A stretch of DNA of 41,766 nucleotides from Solirubrobacterales bacterium (GCA_018883025.1 VEQW01000002.1:1-41766); one strand, 5' to 3'; positions 8,227 through 18,577 are shown, numbered from the stretch's first letter. Numbers and translations: made by a program. The notes: generated from the letters alone by a model not told the origin.

Positions 8227-9305
8227 TCCCCGGCAAGCACCTCGGCGGCACGAAGACCGGCCCGACCGTCCCAGAGTGGCGGTGGACTCACCGCTTCGTC
8301 GGCCCGGGAGGCCAACAGGCCAGGTATCTCCGGGATCTTCCTGGGGTCGAGGCCCAGAAGGGTGTTGGTTCCCTGCTCGACGGTCACCGGTCGCTCGGTG
8401 TTGTCTCGGAGGGTGAAGCAGGGCACGCCCAGGTAGGTGGTCTCTTCCTGGATCCCGCCCGAGTCGGTCAGCACTGCGGCGGCATCCGCCTCGAGCGAAA
8501 GGAAGTCGAGGTAGCCGACCGGCTCGGTCAGGACGACCCCCTCGGGTTCGGCACCCAGATCCGCGATCATCGCCCGGGTCCGCGGGTGGACCGGGAAGAT
8601 CACGGGCAGCTCCTTCCCAACCGCGCTGAGGGCCTCGATCGCCTCACCTAGAAGCGGACCGTCGACCAGGGCCGGGCGGTGCAGGGTCACCAGCAGGAAG
8701 TTGTCCGGCTCGAGACCGAGAGAGTCGGCCTTCCCGATGGCCCGGAAGCGGTCCTCCAGCCGGACCAGGGTGTCGATCATCGTGTTGCCGACCAGGTGGA
8801 CCCAGTCGGGATCGATCCCCTCGTCGGCAAGGTTTCGATCGGCGGCCTCGGAGTGGGTGAACAGGACCTCGGCGAGGTGGTCGGTGAGGATCCGGTTGAG
8901 TTCCTCCGGCATCGTCCGATCGCCGCTCCTCAGGCCGGATTCGACGTGACCCACCGGGATCCCCATCTTCGACGCCGTCAGGGCTGCGGCCGCGGTCGAG
9001 TTGACGTCCCCCGGGACCAGGACCAGATCCGGTGCTTCGATCTCCAGGACCGGCTCGAGGCGCTCCATCACCCTGGCGGTCTGGAGCGCGTGGCTGCCGG
9101 AGCCCACCTCGAGTGTGTGGTCCGGCTGCGGCATTCCGAGCTCCTCGAAGAAGACCTCCGACATCATCCTGTCGTAGTGCTGGCCGGTGTGGACGATCAC
9201 CTGCTCCGTCCCCGGCAGTACCTCGGCGATCCCCTCGACCACCGGGGCCATCTTGATGAAGTTCGGCCTGGTGCCGAGGACGTGCAGCACTTTTGATGGT
9301 GCCAT
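8223..9305 (-). CDS. wecB: UDP-N-acetylglucosamine 2-epimerase (non-hydrolysing)
   Basis: VLGTRPNFIKMAPV, HTGQHYDRMMS, GDVNST, HVESGLRSGDRTMPEELNR, TDSGGIQEE motifs. Confidence 0.93.
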   Translation of the reverse strand: MAPSKVLHVLGTRPNFIKMAPVVEGIAEVLPGTEQVIVHTGQHYDRMMSEVFFEELGMPQPDHTLEVGSGSHALQTARVMERLEPVLEIEAPDLVLVPGDVNSTAAAALTASKMGIPVGHVESGLRSGDRTMPEELNRILTDHLAEVLFTHSEAADRNLADEGIDPDWVHLVGNTMIDTLVRLEDRFRAIGKADSLGLEPDNFLLVTLHRPALVDGPLLGEAIEALSAVGKELPVIFPVHPRTRAMIADLGAEPEGVVLTEPVGYLDFLSLEADAAAVLTDSGGIQEETTYLGVPCFTLRDNTERPVTVEQGTNTLLGLDPRKIPEIPGLLASRADEAVSPPPLWDGRAGLRAAEVLAGD

Positions 9306-9399
9306 CGGTCAGGCAGGGTATCCCCAGAGGGCGGAGGCTCCCTTGCCCGCGGCGGGACCCGGACACCGGGATTTCCGATTCTGATTAGATGATCGGCCC

Positions 9400-9594
9400 A
9401 TGCCGAAGATGAAGACCCACTCCGGAGCCAAGAAGCGGTTCCGCAAGACCGCGAAGGGCAAGCTGCGCGGCAGGCACGCCTTCTCGAGCCACATCCTCGA
9501 GAAGAAGTCGCCCAAGCGCAAGCGCGGAATGGCTCGCCCGGCTGAGATCAAGAGGCCCGACAGGCGTCGGGTCAGGAAGATGCTCGGAGGCTGA
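9400..9594 (+). CDS. rpmI: 50S ribosomal protein L35
   Basis: [31 protein letters not shown]. Confidence 0.96.
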   Translation: MPKMKTHSGAKKRFRKTAKGKLRGRHAFSSHILEKKSPKRKRGMARPAEIKRPDRRRVRKMLGG

Positions 9595-9597
9595 GCC

Positions 9598-9957
9598 GTG
9601 CCACGGGTAAAGCGTTCGGTGAACGCCCGCAAGAAGCGCCGCAAGGCACTCGCGCAGGCCAAGGGTTACCACGGCCGCAGGAACAGCTCCTACAAGCTGG
9701 CGAAGGAGCAGTTGATGCGTTCCGGTGCCTACGCCTACCGCGACAGGAGGGTCCGGAAGAGGGATTTCCGTCGACTCTGGATCACCAGAATCAATGCTGC
9801 GGCACGGGCCGAGGGCATGAAGTACTCGGAATTGATGAACGGTCTCGGTGCGGCCGGTGTCGAGGTGAACAGGAAGATGCTTGCCGACATCGCGGTCAAC
9901 GATCCCGAGGGTTTCCGGCGATTTGTGGAGCTTGCCCGGGAGGGTGCCTCCGGCTGA
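9598..9957 (+). CDS. rplT: 50S ribosomal protein L20
   Basis: [35 protein letters not shown]...[13 protein letters not shown]. Confidence 0.97.
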   Translation: MPRVKRSVNARKKRRKALAQAKGYHGRRNSSYKLAKEQLMRSGAYAYRDRRVRKRDFRRLWITRINAAARAEGMKYSELMNGLGAAGVEVNRKMLADIAVNDPEGFRRFVELAREGASG

Positions 9958-9981
9958 CCGAAGCCGGCACCCAGGGAGCCC

Positions 9982-10013
9982 GGGCGGTACCGCGGAGGCG
10001 GGCCGCCCTTTTT
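9982..10013 (+). terminator. Intrinsic terminator after rplT
   Basis: GGGCGG (9982-9987)...CCGCCC (10003-10008) followed by TTTTT. Confidence 0.6.
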
Positions 10014-10039
10014 CTTGCCGGGGCTCCAGGATCGCGGCG

Positions 10040-10774
10040 ATGGAGATGATCACCAGTTCCGACAACAAGAGGCTGAAGATGGTCGCCAAGCTGAGGCGGA
10101 GGAAGACCCGTGAGAAGGAGGGCCTCTTCCTGACCGAGGGCGAGGACCTCCTCGAAGCGGGCTTGGCCGCCGGGTGGAGGCCGGAGGTCTCCCTGGTTGC
10201 TGCAGGGTCAGGCCTCGATGGAGAGGAGACCGACCCCGTCCTCCTCGATGCAGCATCTGCCCTCGGCTCCGGAACGAGGGCGATCGCCATCTGGCCCGTC
10301 CGGTGGTCGGAGGTGGATGGGGGGACCTGCATCTTCCTTGCAGGCCTTTCCGACCCGGGAAACACCGGATCGATCATCCGGACGACCGACGCCCTGCTGG
10401 AAGCAACCGTGGTCATCGGGCCGAACGGGGCCGACCCCTTCTCGCCGGCCGCGGTGAGGGCCAGCATGGGAGCAATCTTCAGCCAGGCCGTGGCCCGGGG
10501 TGATGTCGGAACGACCCCGACTCCCCGGATCGGCCTGGTGGCCGAAGGGGGATCCGAGCCAGTCGCCCCTTCGGGTCCGGTGACCCTCTGCCTGGGCTCG
10601 GAAAGGGAAGGGCTGGAACCCGAGGTCTTGAATCAATGTGATGAAAGGTGGACCATTCCGATGAGGGGCGGCGCAGCCGGCTCACTGAACGTCGCCGCCG
10701 CAGCCGCGATCGCCTGTGATCGGTTGAGGGCCGTCTCGAACCCGGCGGAGATGGCAGGAGGAGGTATCGGTTGA
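10040..10774 (+). CDS. TrmH/SpoU-family RNA 2'-O-methyltransferase
   Basis: ITSSDNKRLKMVAKLRRRKTREKEGLFLTEGEDLL; GLSDPGNTGSIIRT; LCLGSEREGL; IPMRGGAAGSLNVAAAAAI. Confidence 0.9.
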   Translation: MEMITSSDNKRLKMVAKLRRRKTREKEGLFLTEGEDLLEAGLAAGWRPEVSLVAAGSGLDGEETDPVLLDAASALGSGTRAIAIWPVRWSEVDGGTCIFLAGLSDPGNTGSIIRTTDALLEATVVIGPNGADPFSPAAVRASMGAIFSQAVARGDVGTTPTPRIGLVAEGGSEPVAPSGPVTLCLGSEREGLEPEVLNQCDERWTIPMRGGAAGSLNVAAAAAIACDRLRAVSNPAEMAGGGIG

Positions 10775-11865
10775 GCGTCGAGCGAATAGGCAAGATCGAG
10801 GAAGAGGCCGCGGCAGCGATCGCCGGCGCCGGCGACACAGCCGAGCTGGAGGAGGCCCGGGTCAGGTTCCTGGGACGGAAGGCTGAGCTGACCGGGATCC
10901 TCCGCGGAATCTCGGACCTCGATCCATCGGAACGGGGCGAGGTAGGTTCGGCTGCGAACCGGGCCAGGGAGGCAATCGAGGCCCTTGTGGCTGGGCGTGC
11001 AGGGGAACTCGAACGGGAGGAGTTGGGACGCTCACTCGAGACTGACCGGCTCGACGTGACCCTGCCGGGTAGCCCGCCCCGGCCAGTTGGTCACCTGCAT
11101 CCCGTGACCAGGACACGGCGGCTGATCGAGGACGTCCTGGTCGGACTGGGGTACCGGGTGGTCGAGGGTCCCGAAGTCGAGCACGACTTCTACAACTTCA
11201 CTGCCCTGAACCATCCCGAGGGCCATCCCGCCCGGATGCTCCAGGACACCTTCTACGTCGAACCTTCCGAAGACCTCGATCCCTCCTGCGGAAGCGGCCC
11301 GATGGACGTCCTGCTCCGGACCCACACTTCGCCGATGCAGGTCAGGGCGATGGAGGATTCACCACCGCCCCTCTTCGTGATCGTTCCGGGAAAGACCTAC
11401 CGTCGGGACTCCGATGCAACCCACAGTCCGATGTTCCATCAGGTCGAGGGGCTTGCCGTCGGAGAGGGCCTGACTCTCGCCGACCTGAAGGGAACCCTGC
11501 TCGAGATGCTGAGGGCGCTGTTCGGTCCCGACCGCGAAGTCCGCATGCGCCCACACTTCTTCCCGTTCACCGAACCCTCGGTCGAGTTCGACGTCTCCTG
11601 CTTCCGGTGCGGTGGGCAGGGTGAGCTCGAGGGCGGCGAAAGGTGCGGACTCTGCAAGGGGATCGGCTGGATCGAGCTCGGCGGTGCCGGAATGGTCGAT
11701 CCGAACGTGTTCGGCTTCGTCTCGGAGCACGGATACGACCCCGACACGGTTACTGGCTTCGCCTTCGGGTTCGGGGTCGAGCGGATCGCGATGCTTCGTC
11801 ACGGAATGGGCGACCTTCGTTTCCTGTTCGAGAACGACGTCAGGATGTTGGAGCAGTTCTCGTGA
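10771..11865 (+). CDS. pheS: Phenylalanyl-tRNA synthetase alpha subunit
   Basis: Class II motifs, LLRTHTSPMQVRAM, FGFGVERIAMLRHGM; TTG start in TTGA overlap. Confidence 0.96.
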   Translation: MSVERIGKIEEEAAAAIAGAGDTAELEEARVRFLGRKAELTGILRGISDLDPSERGEVGSAANRAREAIEALVAGRAGELEREELGRSLETDRLDVTLPGSPPRPVGHLHPVTRTRRLIEDVLVGLGYRVVEGPEVEHDFYNFTALNHPEGHPARMLQDTFYVEPSEDLDPSCGSGPMDVLLRTHTSPMQVRAMEDSPPPLFVIVPGKTYRRDSDATHSPMFHQVEGLAVGEGLTLADLKGTLLEMLRALFGPDREVRMRPHFFPFTEPSVEFDVSCFRCGGQGELEGGERCGLCKGIGWIELGGAGMVDPNVFGFVSEHGYDPDTVTGFAFGFGVERIAMLRHGMGDLRFLFENDVRMLEQFS

Positions 11866-14306
11866 GGGTCCCGGTTTCCTGGCTTGCCGAGTACTGCGAT
11901 CCCGGACTCGAGCCCGGGGACCTCGCCCGTCGTCTGGCAATGACCGGTACCGAGGTCGAGCGGGTAAGCGGGAGGATGGGTGGAGACACCGGGCGCTTCG
12001 TGATCGGGAGGACCCTCGAGGTCGGTCCCCATCCCGATGCCGATCGCCTCAGCGTCTGCGAGGTCGACGACGGAACGGGGACCCGGACGATCGTCTGTGG
12101 TGCCCCGAACGTGGCGGCCGGCCAGACCGTCGTCGTCGCCCTCCCGGGTGCGGTCATGCCCAGCGGTATGGAGATCGGCGAGGCAGAGCTCCGGGGAGTG
12201 CTCTCGAGCGGGATGATCTGCTCCGAGGCGGAGCTGGGCCTGGGCGATGAGGACGATGGGATCCTCGTGCTCGAGGACGGCCCGGAGCCGGGGACCCCGG
12301 CGACCGAAGTCCTTTCGCTGGACGAACCGGTGCTCGAACTGGAGGTCACTCCGAATCGCCCCGACTGCCTCTCGATCTATGGCGTGGCAAGGGAGGTGCA
12401 TGCGGTCACCGGAGCCGAGCTCGCCGATCCGCCGTGGGATGGCTGGATCGATCCGGGCCCGGAGGAGGTTTCGGGATTGGCGTCGGTCCGCATAGACGAT
12501 CCCCAACTCTGTCCCCGGTTCACCCTTCGAGTCTTCACCGGGGTCGAAGTGGGGGAGTCGCCCGCCTGGCTCAAGGATCGATTGGTATCAGCAGGACAGC
12601 GGCCGATCAACAACGTGGTCGACGTAACCAACTACGTGATGCTGCTTACGGGCCAGCCGCTCCATGCCTTCGATCTCGACCGGGTTCCCGGTGGCGAGCT
12701 CGTGGTCAGGGCCGCGATCGAGGGGGAGAAGGTCGAGACCCTCGACGGGGTAGAACGGGAACTGCCCGAGGGAACCGTGGTCGTCTGCGACCGCGACGGC
12801 CCGACGGCAATAGCCGGAATCATGGGTGGGGCATCGTCCGAGGTCTCGACCGGGACCACCTCCGTCCTCCTCGAAGTCGCGACCTGGGATGGCCCGGGAA
12901 TCCTCAAGTCCTCGAGGGAACTCGGGCTTCGCTCCGAGGCCTCGAACCGGTTCGAGAAGGGCCTCCACCCGGCGCTCGCCTCGCGGGCTCAGGCGATCGC
13001 CTCGAGGCTGCTGGTCGAAGTATGCGGCTGCGAGGCGGTCCCGGGAATGGTGGACGAAGGCGCTGGGATGCCTGAGGAAGGGTCGGTCAGGCTCGGCGTC
13101 GGGACCACAGCCCGCGTCCTCGGCATGGAGATCCCCCCTGCGACCCAGGAGGAATCCTTGGAGCGCCTCGGATTCGCGGTCGAGGCGGGCGAGGCTGGCT
13201 TCTCGGTCCTCGTACCACCGGACAGGGCCTTCGACGTCACCAGGGAGATCGACCTGGTCGAGGAGGTGGCTCGGGTGGCAGATCTCGACGCAGCGCTTCC
13301 GGCGACCCTGCCCGCCACCTCGGGGGGCGGTCTGTCGCGCGAGCAGGCCTTGAGACGAACTGCGGAGGACGCCATCGTCGCGGCCGGTTTCGACGAGGCC
13401 GTCTCCTGGAGCTTTACATCGGCGGACTCGATCGCGACCCTCGGCCTGGACCCGACCGGCGACCCCAGGGCCCGGCCGGTGGCGATCTCGAATCCCCTCT
13501 CTGAGGAACAGGCCGTAATGCGGACGACCCTGCTCACCTCGCTCGTCGATGCGGCCTCGAGGAACCTCGCACGGGGCACCGGCGGGGTGCGGCTCTTCGA
13601 GTCGGGGCGTATCTACCTGCCGCCGGCCGGGAACGATGAGGCAGGGGGCAGCTTCCCGGGGGACCGCCCTGCCCCGGCGTTTGAACCACTGATGCTCGGG
13701 GCACTGGTTTGCGGTGACCTCGTACCCGGGGATTGGCGAGGTGACGGCGTGTCGGCAGACTTCTTCTCGCTGAAGGGGGTCCTCGAGCAGGTAGCGGGTT
13801 CGATTGGCGTTTCGATCGAGGTAATCCCCGGCACGGAGCCTTTCCTGCATCCCGGCAAGGCCGGTCGCGTCCTGGTCGACGGCCAGGACGTCGGCTGGAT
13901 GGGCGAACTCCACCCTTCGGTCGGCTCGGCGTTCGGGCTGGGCCCTTCCGTTGCCTTCGAGGTAGGACTCGAGCGGCTGGTGGCGGCCTCTCCGTCCGGC
14001 CAGGAGAGCTTTGTCGAGGTACCGAGCTTTCCCCCGGTCGAACGGGACCTGGCGATCGTCATCCCGGAGACGGTAGGGGCATCCGAGATCGAGGCAGCCC
14101 TGCGAAAGGCCGGGGGGGACCTGCTCGAGGAAGTGGTCCTGTTCGATCGCTACACCGGGGAGCAGGTCGGCGAAGGGCTCTGTTCGCTCGCCTTCAGCCT
14201 GAGGTTCCGCGCGCCAGACCGGACCCTGGCGGATCAGGACGTCGATCCCCTCTGGGAGACGATCGTCGAATCGGTCGAATCGATCGGGGGGACCATCCGT
14301 GGCTGA
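11862..14306 (+). CDS. pheT: Phenylalanyl-tRNA synthetase beta subunit
   Basis: MRVPVSWLAEYCD..., tRNA-bd, B3/B4, B5 and FDX-ACB regions; GTG start in GTGA overlap. Confidence 0.95.
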   Translation: MRVPVSWLAEYCDPGLEPGDLARRLAMTGTEVERVSGRMGGDTGRFVIGRTLEVGPHPDADRLSVCEVDDGTGTRTIVCGAPNVAAGQTVVVALPGAVMPSGMEIGEAELRGVLSSGMICSEAELGLGDEDDGILVLEDGPEPGTPATEVLSLDEPVLELEVTPNRPDCLSIYGVAREVHAVTGAELADPPWDGWIDPGPEEVSGLASVRIDDPQLCPRFTLRVFTGVEVGESPAWLKDRLVSAGQRPINNVVDVTNYVMLLTGQPLHAFDLDRVPGGELVVRAAIEGEKVETLDGVERELPEGTVVVCDRDGPTAIAGIMGGASSEVSTGTTSVLLEVATWDGPGILKSSRELGLRSEASNRFEKGLHPALASRAQAIASRLLVEVCGCEAVPGMVDEGAGMPEEGSVRLGVGTTARVLGMEIPPATQEESLERLGFAVEAGEAGFSVLVPPDRAFDVTREIDLVEEVARVADLDAALPATLPATSGGGLSREQALRRTAEDAIVAAGFDEAVSWSFTSADSIATLGLDPTGDPRARPVAISNPLSEEQAVMRTTLLTSLVDAASRNLARGTGGVRLFESGRIYLPPAGNDEAGGSFPGDRPAPAFEPLMLGALVCGDLVPGDWRGDGVSADFFSLKGVLEQVAGSIGVSIEVIPGTEPFLHPGKAGRVLVDGQDVGWMGELHPSVGSAFGLGPSVAFEVGLERLVAASPSGQESFVEVPSFPPVERDLAIVIPETVGASEIEAALRKAGGDLLEEVVLFDRYTGEQVGEGLCSLAFSLRFRAPDRTLADQDVDPLWETIVESVESIGGTIRG

Positions 14307-15336
14307 ACCGATCACCGAACTGGTCGATGCTGGAGACAGACCACGGGTCCTGGTCGCTGGAGCGACCGGGTACACCGGCGCGCTTGCCGCGCGGCTGGTC
14401 GATGAACATCCCGGACTCGAGCTGGTCGCGGTAACGGCGCGGTCCCAGGTCGGGGAGCGACTGGGGGAGATTTATCCGAGGCATCCCGTCCCCCTCGAGA
14501 TCGAGGAACTCGACAGTCAGGTGATCGAGAGGGCCGATGCCGGAATCGTCGCGTACCCGCACGGTGCGGCAGCTCCGGTGGTGGCCGAGATGAGGGGTCT
14601 CGGACTGGTGGTGGTCGACCTGTCGGCCGACTTCCGCTTCCTCGAGCTGCCCGACTACGAGAAGACCTACGGTGACCACGGCGCCCCGGAACTGCTGGAT
14701 GGCGCCGTCTACGGGCTGCCGGAGCTGGACCGCGAGGCGGTCGCGGGCGCCGAGCTGGTCGCCAATCCCGGTTGCTACCCAACCGCTGCCCTGCTCGGTC
14801 TGGCTCCGCTGGTGCGGGCCGGGCATGCCGAGGACGTGGTGATCGATGCGAAGTCGGGAACCTCCGGGGCCGGGCGGGATGCCGGCGAGGCCTTCTCCTT
14901 CGTCAACGTGACCGAGAACGTTCGACCGTACAAGCCGGTCGGGCACCGTCACCGGCCGGAGATCCTCGAGAGACTCTCGACCCTCGCACCGGACGGGACG
15001 ACACCCTCGCTTACCTTCGTACCTCACCTGCTGCCAATCGACCAGGGCGAGCTCGTATCGGCATACGTGTCGATTCGGGGCGAGCTCTCCCAGGAGGAGC
15101 TCGACGCCCTCTATCGGGATGCCTATGGGAACGAGCCATTCGTCGAGGTCGTCGACAGCTCGCCCGGGGTCCGTGATGTGAGGGAGACCAACCGATGTCG
15201 GATCCAGGTGGTCGCCGGTGATGACCGGGTGCTCGTCTTCTCGGTGATCGACAACCTCTGGAAGGGGGCCTCGAGCCAGGCCATCCAGAACCTCAACCTG
15301 ATGCTCGGCCTGCCCGAGGAGGAGGGTCTCGAATGA
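14299..15336 (+). CDS. argC: N-acetyl-gamma-glutamyl-phosphate reductase
   Basis: VLVAGATGYTGALAARLV; NPGCYPTAALLGLAPL; SGTSGAGR. Confidence 0.95.
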   Translation: MAEPITELVDAGDRPRVLVAGATGYTGALAARLVDEHPGLELVAVTARSQVGERLGEIYPRHPVPLEIEELDSQVIERADAGIVAYPHGAAAPVVAEMRGLGLVVVDLSADFRFLELPDYEKTYGDHGAPELLDGAVYGLPELDREAVAGAELVANPGCYPTAALLGLAPLVRAGHAEDVVIDAKSGTSGAGRDAGEAFSFVNVTENVRPYKPVGHRHRPEILERLSTLAPDGTTPSLTFVPHLLPIDQGELVSAYVSIRGELSQEELDALYRDAYGNEPFVEVVDSSPGVRDVRETNRCRIQVVAGDDRVLVFSVIDNLWKGASSQAIQNLNLMLGLPEEEGLE

Positions 15337-16496
15337 CGCCGGCCGAATCGCTGACCGGTTTCAGGTGGGTGGAATTCCCCGAGGGGACCGAGGCCCTTCG
15401 CCCGGATCGCCTTGCGGAGGGCTTCATCGCGGCGGGTGCCGCGGTGGGGATCAAGGAGGACGGCGCCCCCGACCTGGCCCTCCTCGCTTCAGTCGGGGGG
15501 CCGCCATCGAGCGCGATGGTCCTGACGACTAATGCGGTGGCAGCAGCTCCGGTGAGGCTCTGCAGGGAGGGACTCGATTCCGAGCGGATCGGAGCCGTGG
15601 TCGTGACCTCGGGGAACGCCAACTGCGCGACAGGGGAGCGGGGGATGGAGGTCGCGAGGCAGGTGCAGGGTGCGGTGGCCGAGGCATTGGACCTCGACCC
15701 GACCGAGGTCGCCATCGCCCAGACCGGGGTGATCGGAGTCCAGCTGGACCCAGATCCAGTGGTTGCTGCCGTCCCGCGACTGGCCGATCGCCTCAGTCCC
15801 GAGGGTGGAGGGGAATTCGCCGAAGCGATCCTGACCACGGACGCGGGTACCAAGTCCCTCACGGTCACCAACGGCGGAGTGACCGTTTCGGCCCAGGCAA
15901 AAGGGGCGGGGATGATCGAGCCGGGACTCGCCACGATGCTCTGTTTCGTGCAGACCGATGGAGTCGTGGGGGAACCGAAAGCGGCCCTCGACGAGGCGGT
16001 CGGGAACACCTTCAACCGGATCTCGGTCGACGGCCAGATGAGCACCAACGACACGGTCGTCTTCCAGGCGAGCGGCACCTCGGGACTGCCCCTGCCCGAT
16101 GGCCTGCTCGATGAAGCCCTGCTCCAACTGGCGCTGGCGATCGTCGCGGAAGGTGAAGGTGCGACGCGAATCGCCCGGGTCTCCGTCGAAGGAGCCGACG
16201 ATCCGGACCAGGCCGACCGGGTTGCCCGGGCGATAGGGAATTCACCGCTCGTCAAGACGGCGCTCTTCGGACGCGACCCGAACTGGGGGCGCATACTGCA
16301 GGCGGCAGGGGCGGCGCTCAAGGGCGAGGACCTGACCGGCCTGGACGAGGAGGCCGTTCGGGCCGACGAGCTCGGTGGTCCTGACGATCAGGTCGAGATC
16401 GGGATCGACCTGCGCAGGGGCGACGGGTCCGGCCACCAGTACTTCTCGGACCTGACACATCGCTACATCGAGATCAACGCCGAATACACGACCTGA
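15333..16496 (+). CDS. argJ: Bifunctional ornithine acetyltransferase/N-acetylglutamate synthase
   Basis: TSGNANCATGERG; KGAGMIEPGLATMLCFVQTD; ATM-L type processing site. Confidence 0.94.
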   Translation: MTPAESLTGFRWVEFPEGTEALRPDRLAEGFIAAGAAVGIKEDGAPDLALLASVGGPPSSAMVLTTNAVAAAPVRLCREGLDSERIGAVVVTSGNANCATGERGMEVARQVQGAVAEALDLDPTEVAIAQTGVIGVQLDPDPVVAAVPRLADRLSPEGGGEFAEAILTTDAGTKSLTVTNGGVTVSAQAKGAGMIEPGLATMLCFVQTDGVVGEPKAALDEAVGNTFNRISVDGQMSTNDTVVFQASGTSGLPLPDGLLDEALLQLALAIVAEGEGATRIARVSVEGADDPDQADRVARAIGNSPLVKTALFGRDPNWGRILQAAGAALKGEDLTGLDEEAVRADELGGPDDQVEIGIDLRRGDGSGHQYFSDLTHRYIEINAEYTT

Positions 16497-16517
16497 CCTG
16501 AAAGGACTGAAACCCGC

Positions 16518-17393
16518 TTGAGCCAGCCAGGAGGACAACAGGGACCCCACGAGCCCGGAGGGGACGTGACCGTCCTGCTCGAGGCGCTGCCCTACATCCG
16601 TGAGTTCCATGGCCAGACGGTGGTGATCAAGTACGGGGGTGCCGCCATGCGTGAGGAGTCGCTTCGCAAGGGGTTCGCCGAGGACGTCGTGTTGCTCAAG
16701 TACGTCGGGATGAACCCGGTGGTCGTCCACGGTGGAGGTCCCGAGATCTCCGAATACATGGAGAGGCTCGGGATGGAGGTGAAGTTCCAGGACGGACTCA
16801 GGGTGTCCGATGCCGAAACGGTCGAGGTAGCCAAGATGGTCCTCCTCGGCAAGCTCAACTCCGACCTGGTCAGTCGCCTGAACATGGCCGGGCAGGCTGC
16901 CGTCGGACTCTCCGGCGAGGACGGGGCCCTGTTCGAGGTGGCCCCGGTCGCGAATGCGGCCGATATCGGATTCGTTGGGGAGATCGAGGGGGTCGACGTC
17001 GACGTGATCAACCACATCGCCGAGGACTACATCCCGGTGATCGCCTCGGTTGCTTCGGACGGCGAGGGCAACTCCTACAACGTCAACGCCGACGAAGCAG
17101 CCGGGAAGGTCGCCGCCGCCCTCGGGGCCTTCAAGGCCTTCTTCCTGACAGACGTCCCGGGCTGGCTGGACGATCCCGAGGACGAGTCCTCACTCGTCTC
17201 CGAGACTGACGCGGCCACTCTCGAGGCGGCCCTGGTCGGGATAGAAGGGGGGATGAAGCCGAAGCTGGGAGCTGCACTCGATGCGCTCAAGGGTGGCGTC
17301 GGCAGCGTCCACATCATCGACGGCCGAAAGCCGCATTCCCTCCTGCTCGAACTCTTCACCGACTCCGGAATCGGGACCAAGGTCACTCCTTGA
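16518..17393 (+). CDS. argB: Acetylglutamate kinase
   Basis: VVIKYGGAAM; NPVVVHGGGPEIS; GGMKPKLGAALDAL. Confidence 0.95.
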   Translation: MSQPGGQQGPHEPGGDVTVLLEALPYIREFHGQTVVIKYGGAAMREESLRKGFAEDVVLLKYVGMNPVVVHGGGPEISEYMERLGMEVKFQDGLRVSDAETVEVAKMVLLGKLNSDLVSRLNMAGQAAVGLSGEDGALFEVAPVANAADIGFVGEIEGVDVDVINHIAEDYIPVIASVASDGEGNSYNVNADEAAGKVAAALGAFKAFFLTDVPGWLDDPEDESSLVSETDAATLEAALVGIEGGMKPKLGAALDALKGGVGSVHIIDGRKPHSLLLELFTDSGIGTKVTP

Positions 17394-18577
17394 CCGGGAC
17401 CGAGACGATTCGGGAGCGGGAGGCGCGTTACCTGATGCAGACCTACCCCCGATCCGACGTCGTTTTCGTCGCGGGCGATGGGACCGTCCTGGTCGATGAA
17501 GACGGCAGGGAATACCTCGACTTCCTCAGCGGGATCGCGGTCACCTCGCTCGGGCACGGCAATCGGGACCTGGTCGAGACCGCGAGTGAACAGATGGCCA
17601 GGCTCGATCATGTCTCGAACCTCTTCTACACGGAGCCGATGGTCGATCTCGCCGAACGGCTTTCGGAGGGATCGATCGGGGGGCCGGTCTTCTTCGCCAA
17701 CTCGGGCTCGGAGGCGAACGAATGCGCGATAAAGGTCTTGCGAAAGCACGCGGCTGCACGAGGGATCGCCAGCCCCGAGGTGATCACCTTCGAGGGGGCG
17801 TGGCACGGGAGGACCTACGGGGCGATGGCGGCGACGCCGGCCCTGATCGACCAGGCCGACCTCGGTCCGATGCTGCCGGGTTTCGTCCAGGTTCCGTTCG
17901 ACGACCCCGACGCCCTGGAATCCGCCTTCAGCCCGAACACTGCCGGAGTGATGATGGAGACGATTCAGGGTGAGGCTGGGGTGCGACCGTTCTCGGAGGC
18001 GACGCTCGAGGTCGCCCGCCGCTTGACCCGTGACGCCGGTTCCCTCCTTGTGCTGGACGAAGTCCAGACCGGGGTGGGCAGGACCGGGTCGCTCTGGAGC
18101 TACCAGCAGTTCGGGGTCGTGCCCGACGTGATGACTACTGCCAAGGCCCTCGGTGGGGGGATGGCGATCGGAGCCTGTGTCAACTCCGAGGAGCTCGGCC
18201 AGGTACTTGCGCCAGGCGACCACGGTTCGACCTTCGCGGCCGGTCCGGTCGCCTCGGCGGTGGCAGGCCGGGTCCTCGAGATCGTCGACAGGCCAGAGAC
18301 CCTTCGCAGGGTGCGCGAAGCGGGTGGCCGGCTCGTCGATGGACTGTCGGATCTCTCCGGCGTCGAGTCGGTACGGGGGAGGGGCCTGATGCTCGGGGCC
18401 GCCCTGGAACCCGGTCTCGACGCCGCGGCCGTTCGGGACGAGTTGCTCCGCCGGGGCCTCGTCGTCAATGCTCCCCGTCCGGACACCCTGAGGCTCCTGC
18501 CTCCGTTCGTGGTCACCGATGGCCAGATCGACCGGGCAATCGGGATCCTCGGCGACGTCCTGGCGGAGGCCCGTTGA
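17390..18577 (+). CDS. argD: Acetylornithine aminotransferase
   Basis: FANSGSEANECAIK; TFEGAWHGRTYGAM; LVLDEVQTGVGRTGSLWSYQ; PDVMTTAKALGGG. Confidence 0.94.
   Translation: MTGTETIREREARYLMQTYPRSDVVFVAGDGTVLVDEDGREYLDFLSGIAVTSLGHGNRDLVETASEQMARLDHVSNLFYTEPMVDLAERLSEGSIGGPVFFANSGSEANECAIKVLRKHAAARGIASPEVITFEGAWHGRTYGAMAATPALIDQADLGPMLPGFVQVPFDDPDALESAFSPNTAGVMMETIQGEAGVRPFSEATLEVARRLTRDAGSLLVLDEVQTGVGRTGSLWSYQQFGVVPDVMTTAKALGGGMAIGACVNSEELGQVLAPGDHGSTFAAGPVASAVAGRVLEIVDRPETLRRVREAGGRLVDGLSDLSGVESVRGRGLMLGAALEPGLDAAAVRDELLRRGLVVNAPRPDTLRLLPPFVVTDGQIDRAIGILGDVLAEAR

Noticed and set aside
11643-11861. N-terminal extension of the pheT ORF
   Set aside because: Overlaps pheS C-terminus in another frame; conserved MRVPVSWLAEYCD begins at GTG 11862
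12588-14375. 595-aa minus-strand ORF opposite pheT
   Set aside because: Antisense shadow ORF; pheT is unambiguous on the plus strand
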